Source: Letharia columbiana (lineage: Eukaryota > Ascomycota > Lecanoromycetes > Lecanorales > Parmeliaceae). Taken from it: DNA of 64,000 bases. Where the stretch lies: positions 62,001-126,000 of the forward strand of contig NW_023501168.1 of assembly GCF_014066305.1 (NCBI RefSeq). The letters are read 5' to 3'. Shown here piece by piece: positions 38,894-47,999 of this stretch (its first letter is position 1; each line of letters starts with the position of its first letter). A program made the translations under genes and the position numbers. The notes below the pieces were generated by a model. The model was not told the DNA's origin. It did not search any database and worked only from the letters and a program-made list of their open reading frames with translations.

Positions 38894-40966
38894 AAAGCTT
38901 CTTTAGAATAAACGATAACTACTTAATATTTATCTATATTAATTGAAAAAGTATCTTAACTATTTAATATTAAATATTTTATTAACTTCTTCTAATACTT
39001 CTATTTATATATTAAGAGTTTTAATATATAAGTATTAAAATCTAAGAAGAATATTATTCTTTTATTAATTCTATTAGTTCTATATAATAATTTAAAAAAT
39101 AAAATAGATAAAGCTAATAGATACTAATAAGCTATCGAAGTTAGATATTAAATTTATTTATATTTATATTATCGCGAATAAGAAGAATACGCTTTATAGT
39201 TATAATAAGAAAAAGTATTAGAAAGAATTAATAATTAATAATAGCGATAAACTATAGAATAGCTAAGAGACTAAGATTATTTTAATTTTATTATATATAT
39301 ATTTATCTTAGATCGAAAGCTTATTAGTTAAGAAAGAATAAATAAAATCTAAGATTAAAAAGATCGATTTTCTATTTTAGATAAATTATTTAAGATAAAT
39401 TTACTATAGATAAAGTATTTATCGCTAGAATCTATTAGATAATAATAAAATTAAATAAATAATACTCGAAATTTAAGTTATTTAAAGTCTTTATATCGAA
39501 GATATTAATTAATATATTATTTAATAATATTCTCGATATATTAATAGCGCTATATAATAGTATATAGAAGATAAATAAAAACTATAAAATATATCTATAT
39601 CGATTTACTCGTATTATTATACTAGATAAAAAATTTAAATATCTATAAAGAAAGAATATAGATATTGATAATATCGACTTTAAGAGAATTATAAAGGAGT
39701 TTAATATAATCTTACTACTATTTATATTTTAGAGAAATAAATATTTTTAATAATTTGATTATTTATTAATGATTCTATTAGCGCTTAAATATATTATATA
39801 TAATATTAGATTTTTTAGTAATTATTAGTAGATAAAAGAATATATAAATACGATGTAAGTAAAGTAAATATAAGGAAAGTTAAAAAATGCGATTTTGGTT
39901 TAGCGAGAAAAATTTAAGAAGATACGAGAAGCTTAGCTAATCAAGTTTATCGATAAAATCTTTAAAGATTATTTAAAAAAATTATAAAAAATTATAACGT
40001 TATTATAGTTAGCGTAGTATTAGATAAATAATTCTAAAAATACTTATATCTATAAGTAAATTAAAGAGAATAATTAGATTAATTAATTAGATTAGCGTCG
40101 CGTTAATGAATATAATAATCGATACTAAACTCGTCTTAACTTGCTCTTTATAATTTTACGCGAGCGATATTATAAAAGATTATTATCTCTATTTTATATA
40201 CTTCTAATTCTAATTTCATCTATATTATTAAATTATTCGATATTACGTATTAATATAATAAGCTTTTATAAGACTATTCTAAATCTAATTAAAAAAAGCG
40301 ATTTTGATTTAATAAGAAAAATCTAAGAAGATATCGAGATCTTAGTTAATTAAGCTTATCGATAAAATCTTTAAAGATTATTTAAGAAAATTATGAATAA
40401 TTATAATGCTATTATAGTTAACGTAGTATTAAGTAAATAATCTTAGAAATATTTATATTTATAAATAAATTAAAAAGAATAATTAAATTAATTAGAGGAA
40501 TCTAATAATAAAGAATTATAAAAGTATTATTACTAATTTTTTTAAACTTAAATAATTAAGAATAGAGTTCTTTTAAAGTTAAAGAATAGAGTTTTTTTAA
40601 AACTATAATCTAACGAGAAGCTTATAATAATTATAAGCTTCTATCTTATAATAGATATTATTAGTAAGATATATTTAATTATCTTATTACTTATCTTATT
40701 CTTTTCTATATTATTATTAATATTAATTATTTATAGATAAAGAGTAGATATTTATATCTGAATTAAGCTTTACTAACTAATATTTAATAAATTAATATAT
40801 AAAAGATTGAGAAGGAAGAGTAAAAGCTTATCTTCGCGTTATATTATTTTAACTTAAGTTTTATATAAAGCGAGGCTCTTCTTAATTATTTTTAAGATTA
40901 TCTAGATATTATAAAATCGAATAAGTTTTATAAATAAAATTTTCGCCTAGATATCTTAATAGTAAA
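38894..40966. other. RIP-mutated DNA without recognised gene
   Basis: No retroelement domain could be recognised on either strand. It holds a duplicated 197-bp segment. The stretch 40495-40966 before the Gypsy LTR shows nothing further. It might be an old DNA transposon. Confidence 0.4.
39889..40494 (+). repeat. Direct duplication, two 197-bp copies 409 bp apart
   Basis: 39889-40085 (GCGATTTTGGTTTAGCGAGA...) and 40298-40494 (GCGATTTTGATTTAATAAGA...) agree over about 197 bp, with differences mostly of the C/T and G/A kind. The intervening 212 bp is not duplicated within the window. Confidence 0.8.
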
Positions 40967-41144
40967 TGTTATGGATTATACTTAATAGATATACTTAATA
41001 GAAGCTAGTGGCTAATAGCTTAGTATGGCTTGATATTAAGATATATTTAGTCAACCAGATTCTATAGAAGAAGGATTATCTTTTTTACCACTTAAGAAAC
41101 ATCTTTCTTAGAAAGATTTCTAAGAATCTTATGCTATTATAATA
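40967..41144 (+). repeat. 5' LTR of a second Gypsy element, 178 bp
   Basis: It starts TGTTATGGATTATAC and ends CTATTATAATA, like the 176-bp LTR at 9084. It is followed by GTGATAGTAATA, similar to the sequence after the other Gypsy LTRs, then a leader with GAACTCTTATACTTCTT repeats (41235-41365). No partner LTR lies in the window. Mutation is light. Confidence 0.65.
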
Positions 41145-42888
41145 GTGATAGTAATATTTATATAGCAGCAACCATTATATAATAGCTTACTACTAGAAAT
41201 TAATAGAGTCCTTCACTAATACTAGATTAATCCGAAGTCGAGAACTCTTATACTTCTTCGTATCTAAAGTAAAGAATTCTCGTATTTCTTTAAATATCAG
41301 AAGCAAGTAATTCTTATACTTCTTCCGCCGAAGAAGTAAAGAACTCTTATACTTTTTTATCTTTCGCTTCTTTATCTTTCGCTACTTCTATATACTCGAT
41401 AAGCTAGCTTCTTATAATATAGTTATTTAGATCTAATAACTATAAAATTTTATTATCTCTAATTACTAAGTAAGCTTTTTTATTAATAAAACTACTTAAA
41501 GAATTATCTAGTATCTTATTAAAGATATCTTTAGATTTATTAGATTAATATTATTATTATTAAGAGACTAATAAGTATAATCTTATTTTTCTTTATTTAA
41601 TTTTTTTTTAATAAACTTAATTAGAAGATTAAGTAATCGACCATACTACTCTAAGAATAATATTTTATTTCTTTTAAAAATCTATAACTTAGAAATATTA
41701 TCTCTTCGATTTTCTATTTACTAGTAATACTCTAGAAGTAAAAAAATATACCCCTTTAGATTAAGCTATAGATATCTCGCCTATTAGATCTCTAAATAAT
41801 AATCCTTAACTTATTACTAAGTTCGACGATCTATAATATTATTTACTAAAAATCTTAAATATCTCTATTAATAAGATTATTCGCTATTATAGTAATAGTA
41901 GAATAATAGATAAAGAATTTAAAGTAAACTCTTAAGTTATTAATATAGAAGTAATTATTATTAATACTATTAATCGCTATATAAGAAATCATCTAAATCT
42001 AAAATCTTCTAACTTATTAAATTCGCTAGAAAATCTAGAAAATCTAGAAATACTAGATTAGAATATTATTAATAAAAATAATAAACCTTACTTTCTTAAT
42101 AGCGATATCGAATTTTTCGATTCTTTCTATAATAGTAAATCTTCTAATATAATAATAGATATAAAGTATACTAGAAAAGAAAACTATTTTTAAAATATTA
42201 TTATCTTTATCGATAGAATTAAAAATATTATAAAAGTTAAGAGTATAAAGCTACTATAAAATAATTTATAAATCTATTTTTAAGGCGAAGTACTCGAGTA
42301 ATATATATATTAGCTTATTAATAATAATAAGCGTTTACTAATTTAGAATAATAACGTTAAAAAATAGAGTATCGCTTTATTTAAGAGATTTAGACTTATT
42401 AAAATATTAAAAATAACTAATATTATTAAAAAACGATATATATTTAATAATATTATAAGATATTATAAGCTATTAGTATATATAATAGAATAAGGTAGGG
42501 CTGAACTAGAAAACCTTGAATTTGTATGTGCAGCCAATCATAAATTCGGGGTTATTACGCCTTTTAGCTAGACTGACTGAGTCAGCCCGCTAGCCCTCCC
42601 GAGCTCCCTCATCAAAAATTTGTGTGTAGAAGTTTTACACTCTGAAATAACCAGCTCCCTACGAATGCCATTTCTTCATAATTTCGTAAATTATAGAGCT
42701 CAGTGTGCGCTTTCTAACGCTGTAAAAATAATGAAGTTTGGCCTACTATTGGTGGATTAAATGGATATTCAAATATGGTAGTCATGGTAGTCACACCAGA
42801 CGCGTCCGGGATCGGATAATAATCCTTCCACCTGTTTGTGTAACCATTCTTCTTCCACCATTCTACCAATTCTACCAATTCCATCAAT

Positions 42889-43344
42889 ATGAACACAATC
42901 GTCTTCGGTACCCCTCGCCCAAAGGTTACTCAACGTTTCAGGCACGTACACCCCTTTTGCCCGCCTCTTAGAGCCCCTACTGACGCCCCCAGGCCACCCC
43001 TCGGCGAATCCGCTACTGCTGGCAATCGAGGCCGCAAGCGAGCCCAACAGCTACCTACTACTGCTCATAAACGCGTTGAAAGGCCCTCAAAAAGAGCCCG
43101 AACGGATACGTCCATCAGCAGCAGTGACACAACAGGCCTACTCTCCACGGTCTCACACCAATCCACTCAGCCAGTGCAAGAGAAGTCACTACAGCAGGCG
43201 AATACGGAGAACACTGCGGAGAAACCAAGCGACAACAAGGCCCCCAGCACCAAGAACAGGCTCAGCTCTCCAAGATCCCACGTCATATGCTCTCCACGAT
43301 TCCACATCAAATCATCACTCAGCAAGCGGAGAACACCACTGTAA
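42889..43344 (+). CDS. Hypothetical 151-residue ORF inside the Helitron copy
   Basis: Begins M-N-T-I-V-F-G-T-P-R-P-K. The first 80 residues are rich in P, R and K with a basic K-R-A-R stretch, then serine-rich. From about residue 100 it runs into the tandem repeat. Unit 1 reads AAGAACAGGCTCAG where unit 2 reads AAGAACACGGCTCAG, a one-base difference that shifts the frame and ends this ORF soon after. No family is recognised. An overlapping antisense frame (43047-42769) is also open, so coding strand and coding status are both unproven. It may be a captured host fragment or non-coding. Confidence 0.25.
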   Translation: MNTIVFGTPRPKVTQRFRHVHPFCPPLRAPTDAPRPPLGESATAGNRGRKRAQQLPTTAHKRVERPSKRARTDTSISSSDTTGLLSTVSHQSTQPVQEKSLQQANTENTAEKPSDNKAPSTKNRLSSPRSHVICSPRFHIKSSLSKRRTPL

Positions 43345-43830
43345 CTTGGCCTGTCATCCCCACTGCATTGAGGAGTAAGAGGAGGAACTACAACAGGCAA
43401 ATGCGGAGAACACTGCGGAGAAACCAAGCGGCAACAAGGCCACCATCGTCAAGAACACGGCTCAGCTCTCCAAGATCCCACGTCATATGCTCTCCACGGT
43501 TCCACATCAAATCATCACTCAGCAAGCGGAGAACACCACTGCAACTTGGCCGTTCCACATCAAATCATCACTCAGCAAGCGAAGAACACCACTGCAACTT
43601 GGCCTATCATCCCCACTGCATTGAGGAGTAAGAGGAGGAACTACAACAGGCAAATGCGGAGAACACTGCGGAGAAACCAAGCGGCAACAAGGCCACCATC
43701 GTCAGGAACACGGCTCAGCTCTCCAAGATCCCACGTCATATGCTCTCCACGGTTCCATATCAAATCATCACTCAGCAAGCGGAGAACACCACTGCAACTT
43801 GGCCTGTCATCCCCACTGCATTGATATGGT
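43190..43830 (+). repeat. Minisatellite in the unmutated Helitron, three units
   Basis: Units start near 43190, 43393 and 43646 with CARGCRAATRCGGAGAACAC. Unit lengths are 203 and 253 bp; the longer one has an internal 53-bp duplication of the TTCCACATCAAATCATCAC block (43500-43606). Lengths that are not multiples of three rotate the reading frame between units. Confidence 0.88.
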
Positions 43831-44185
43831 ACATCACTGCAATAACGTCACAAGAGGAGGATCTACTGCGACGATCACAGCCAATTGGGCCTCTGCAGGA
43901 GGAACATCGGACGATACATATTTGGACGAATTGAAACCGTCCGATGTCTTGCTCTGACAGCTATTTCATTATTCGAAAGATTTCACTGCGGCAGGAGATA
44001 ATGTGGGATTCACACCACTAATTAGCATGTTGTCTCCATTTCTTTCCGGTATTTCGATACTCTTTCTCTGTTTTTTGTAGGCAATTATTACGGATCAATC
44101 CTTCACACTTAATACACCTTCCTAATTAGGCCTTAGCGCGCCTCTCTCCGCACATATATGCCTGTATGTAGGTCAAAAACGCACA

Positions 44186-44285
44186 GCAAGCGATCAGAGT
44201 TCGATTTGACTTAGGGCTAGGGCTAAAATTCGATTTAACTTAGAAAAATCCAACTCCATGAATTTAATTCATAGGCCTTTACTTG
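44186..44285 (+). other. Helitron 3' subterminal repeats and palindrome
   Basis: TTCGATTTGACTTAGGGCTA at about 44198 is repeated as TTCGATTTAACTTAG at about 44228. The palindrome ATGAATTTAATTCAT at about 44257 follows, and then the terminal AGGCCTTTACTTG. The same block is conserved at the 3' ends of copies 1 and 3; the mini-Helitron keeps only the palindrome and terminus. Confidence 0.75.
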
Positions 44286-45199
44286 TATAAATATACTATA
44301 ACTATTATTAAAACTATTAAAATAATAAAATTTAATAATAAATATAATTAGCTTAATATTATTTAAAACGATTTTAATATCGAGTTCTAGTTTAATATAG
44401 ATTTATCTATTATTTAAATTATACTAAATTAATTTCTTATAACTATAGACGTAAGAAAGAATTAATAATAAATAAAAACTTTAAAAATAACGAAGTCTAA
44501 TTTAAATAATACTTTTTATATATTAAATCTATTTTATAGAAGTAATCTTAATTAATATAATTAAGTAAGAGATATATCTAATCGATCTACGAACTTTCAT
44601 TTCTAGAATTCAAATCGACTATAATAGTAATCTTTAACTTTCTTTAATTAATAGAATTATTAAGCTTATAATTAATTCTAAAAATTAATTTATTAAAATA
44701 ATAATTCTATTTATTAAAGTTATTCTTATAGAAATATATAATAAATATTATTAGCTTTATTAATATAGCGTTAAATTACTATTAATCTAAATTAATATTA
44801 ATAATAAAACGCGTATAATTCTTATTAGTCTTTTTAGTCTAGTTATACTCTATACTAACTTAAAAAAGCTTACTAAAATATTACTTAATCTTTTTAATTA
44901 TAAAAGTAGCGAGTTTATTAAATCTTAATTAATAAAATAAAGAAATTTAAGGATCTTTAATAAGATTTAAGTTATTTAAAGAATTTTAATAGCTTTTATA
45001 ATAACTATAATAAGAAAGATATCGAGAAGTAAGAAAATAATTATTTTAGTTTTCACGAATCTTATAAAAGCATAAAATTAAAGATTAACTTTATGGACTC
45101 GCCGCTATTAAAATACTCTTACTAGCGATATTATAAGAAGTTTAAATTTAGAAATAAGTTATTCTATTATCTTAGGCAATAATACTAAAATTATAACAT

Positions 45200-45969
45200 T
45201 AAGAATAAAAATTCTAAGAATCTCAAATATACTACGAAAGTAGTTTCTATACTTTATACTACCTTACGGAAGCTACTACATATGGGAATTTACTATTAAT
45301 AAAAAATAGATAAACTATTAGCGATAACAATACGATTTGTATAATAAGGACTACACACCGGATACATTTAAATTTTACGTTTCATATAACGTATGTCGAA
45401 TAGAGTCATATAAAATTTTCTATTTATAGCAGATTCAGCTAAATTTATTATTAATGGATAGTTAATGGATAGTCAATGGAATATAAAAGAGATATCGATT
45501 TATTATTATTTCAATACTACGCTATAAAGTAATACATTAATATATTACTAGTAGAGAATTAATGGCTAGCGGTAATATATGAAATTTTTCGAAAATTTCT
45601 TTAAGTCCCACAGCCCTATAGGGCTATATATCTTACTTATATATTAAATTTCGAGAAAAATCCAAAAATCCAAAAATAAATCACGTGACGTTGATGAATA
45701 GGCTATTATAAGCGAAGCGAGATACCCGAACTAGTTTAAACCTTAATATATAATAAGGGAATTACTAAATAATCATCTATTCATTTTCAATATCGAATAA
45801 TTTACTATTATAGAAAATTTAATATTAATAAAAAGTTAATTGAAAGTTGATTGAAAGTTATAACAAATATCGAGTTAATGATATAGTCACGTGACATACC
45901 CTAATCGTATATTTCCTCTAAGGTATAAAAATAATTTTCACTCTTAAAATTATTAAATCTACTATCGTA
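45200..45969. other. Less mutated, gene-free segment next to Copia insertion
   Basis: CpA and TpG are common again (for example GGATAGTTAATGGATAGTCA near 45454), with two CACGTGAC motifs (about 45680 and 45886) and a short palindrome AGCCCTATAGGGCT near 45612. No frame looks coding. A similar AATATACTA...GTAGTTT motif appears near 45225 and, inverted, near 61085-61110 beyond the Copia. Both pieces may therefore be one small element that the Copia entered; this is tentative. Confidence 0.4.
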
Positions 45970-45974
45970 GAATC

Positions 45975-46126
45975 TGTTAAAATTCGGATCACGTGACTTT
46001 TAGCGTCTTGGCGGTTATGTAACTACGTTATATAATACGCCTTAGCGCGCTTATATTAAGTCGCTCTTTTCTTTTATAGAACTCTATAATTAATATAACT
46101 AAGTGTCTTATCTTTATATTTTAATA
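45975..46126 (+). repeat. 5' LTR of plus-strand Copia, 152 bp
   Basis: Ends TATTTTAATA and is followed by GATTATAAATTTAAATTATA, the RIP-altered form of the Met-tRNA-like primer site seen in the other Copia. It differs from the 3' LTR nearly only by transitions. Confidence 0.85.
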
Positions 46127-47209
46127 GATTATAAATTTAAATTATACTCGATAATTATTTTAATAATAATATAATCTATTACTATAATTATAATTATTTT
46201 TAAATATTTATATCTATTATAATAAAGATAATTATAATTATAGAAGACTTTATTAATCTTCTTAATATAAGAAATTTCTATTTTAAAATAATCGTTCTAA
46301 GTTTAAATAGCTATAATTTATCTATAATTTAAAAACTAAAAACTATTATTTAAGCGCTTTTACTTTTTATTTAAGATAATATAAAACGAGTTAAAATATA
46401 TTATATCTAATTAAAACTATCGAAATCGCTATATAATTAATTAAATTATATTATTATTAAGATCTCTAAAATATTATTAATTTCTTTATATAAAATACGC
46501 TAAATAAAGAGATAATACGCTCTTATTTATATATTATAAATATTAAAGAATTAAATAGCGAGTATCTAGACTTTATATTTATTTAATTATAAAATATTTA
46601 TAATAAAGATTAAAAACTAGTTATTCTAATTATTATTAAAAGAAATATAATTTAAATTTTTTTTTTTAGCTTTAATATTAATTATATAATTCTTAATTAT
46701 TGCTAATAGAGATATATTAATTAAAAGAATAAGAATCTTAATCTTAAAAGCGAAAGAGAAAAGAAATCTCTATTATTATAAAGAAATCTCGACGCGAGTA
46801 CTTATTTTAAAGATAAAATATTTCGATAATAAATAAATAATCTTATAATTAATTTTAGTCTTAAACTTTAATTAAGTTAATTTTAAAGAAAGTAAATAAA
46901 GCTTTTAACTATTAAGATAGTTAATATAATCTTAATAATATAATATTATATTTATATATAAGAGATAAACTCTTATTATTATAATATTCTTAAATTATTT
47001 TAATATCTTTAATATTTATTAATTATTTAATTTTCTAATAGAATATTATTTATTATTTTAAATATTAATAAATAATAAATCTTTATAAATAAAGATTTAA
47101 GCTATATCGAGCTAATTTTAAAGCTTAATAAGACTTTTCTTATATATTTAAATCTCTAATATACTATAAAGAATATTTTAATAGCGAGAATAAGTATATA
47201 TTAAGCTCT

Positions 47210-47358
47210 TGTGGAAATATGAGGTAAGACACTTAGTTGTTAACTGTGGAGTTACTATAGAGGAAAGAGCGACTAGATACGGACACGCTAAGGCGTATCA
47301 CGTGACCATATCACGTGACCGCCAAGACGCCAAGAGTTACGTGATCCGAATTTCAATA
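47210..47358 (-). repeat. 3' LTR of nested Copia, 149 bp
   Basis: Nearly unmutated; starts TGTGGAAATATGAGG on the plus strand and ends ATTTCAATA. Its pair is 54026-54174. Confidence 0.9.
47298..47347. promoter_or_regulatory. Cluster of CACGTGAC (E-box-like) motifs in the Copia LTR
   Basis: TCACGTGAC occurs at 47298-47306 and 47311-47319 and a TTACGTGATC variant near 47337. Between them lies GCCAAGACGCCAAGA. The same arrangement is in the LTRs at 54113-54162 and 60918-60965 and, eroded, in the others. CACGTG is the classic bHLH binding core and TCACGTGA resembles fungal Cbf1-type sites. A role as LTR enhancer is inference. Confidence 0.5.
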
Positions 47359-47639
47359 CTCCCCTTCGCACGTATCCTCTTATAAGCGAAACCTAGTGGA
47401 TACGAAGTTCGATGCTAACGGGGTCTAAAACCGAATAGCTAAGGTGAGTTAATACCGGGTAGCTAGCGTGAGAACATATCTTCCACACCCTTTACACCCC
47501 TACCCCCTCTTATATAGACGAAATTAAAAAACGCGAGATTTAATATTCGCGACATCTAAAATAGGGTAGGTAAAGTGAAAAGTCGAAATCTAAAAATAAC
47601 TATGTCAGACTAGTCCCCTATCAAAATTCGACCTAAATT

Positions 47640-47660
47640 CCACTTTTTGTCAAAAAGCGG
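47640..47660 (-). other. Conserved stem-loop in Copia 3' UTR
   Basis: On the plus strand CCACTTTTT, loop GTC, AAAAAGCGG: a 9-bp stem with one wobble pair. It is retained in all four Copia elements whose 3' UTR reaches this point (32399-32419, 47640-47660, 60565-60585, 63841-63861). It is followed by the conserved GTTTTTCG and AAAATTTTATTT blocks. Possibly an RNA element near the 3' end. Confidence 0.55.
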
Positions 47661-47999
47661 TTTTTCGAAAATTTTATTTTCAGGCCATCTGGTGTACATC
47701 AAAAATCGATTAATTCGAGGTCGGAGGATATTTGTAAGGGTGATTAAAATAATTAGAAGAAATTCTTCTAGCTATATATCGCCGGCTATAAGACTTCTAC
47801 GAAGGTCGTTTTAGATAATTAATTCTTAATAATAGTGGCTATAATAGCGGCAATTTAAAAGTATAATATTTAAGATATTAATAATAAATAGATATAAGTC
47901 TTTTTAAAAGAGCCTTAAAGGTTTAATAGCGATAGTGGCTATAGCGCTAAAGAAACAGCTATTTCGATATAAAACGGCGAGTTTATAGAGTATTAAATC

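Larger units (their letters stand above)
42473..44285 (+). mobile_element. Helitron-like element, unmutated 1813-bp copy
   Basis: It starts TTAGTATATATAATAG after A and ends AGGCCTTTACTTG before T. Three 5' ends and four 3' ends in the window share these A/T flanks and show no target duplication, as Helitrons do. About 12 nt before the 3' end lies the palindrome ATGAATTTAATTCAT, in the place of the Helitron 3' hairpin. A subterminal imperfect inverted repeat (AACCTTGAATTTGT / ATAAATTCGGGGTT) lies at 42511-42560. The last bases are CTTG rather than the canonical CTRR, and the first are TT, perhaps TC before mutation. There is no Rep/helicase, so it is non-autonomous. GC content and CpA are normal, unlike the other copies, implying late insertion or escape from RIP. 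Confidence 0.75.
41600..45190 (+). pseudogene. Gypsy gag, RIP-degraded and split by a Helitron
   Basis: The plus-strand frame at 42215-42470 resembles the Gag core of Gypsy elements (a W/Y-x-x-x-L and R-F-R block), and the same domain continues after the Helitron at 44286-44500. A degraded zinc-knuckle-like stretch lies near 45145-45190. The Helitron insertion 42473-44285 separates the two parts precisely. Upstream are the LTR and leader at 40967-41600. The matching pol may be the fragment at 61060-63367. Confidence 0.55.

Noticed and set aside
40141..40326. 61-codon plus-strand frame
   Set aside because: AT-rich chance frame between two copies of a duplicated segment; the composition (I, L, Y) reflects base content.
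42769..43047. Antisense 92-codon frame in the Helitron copy
   Set aside because: It overlaps the plus-strand ORF and lacks a recognised family. Only one strand is likely to code and neither is proven, so it is mentioned under the plus ORF only.
43167..43427. Minus-strand 86-codon frame in the minisatellite
   Set aside because: Antisense of the tandem repeat in GC-normal DNA, with no independent support.
43076..43934. Several overlapping plus-strand frames of 64-114 codons in the minisatellite
   Set aside because: They are the same repeat unit read in rotating frames because unit lengths are not multiples of three.
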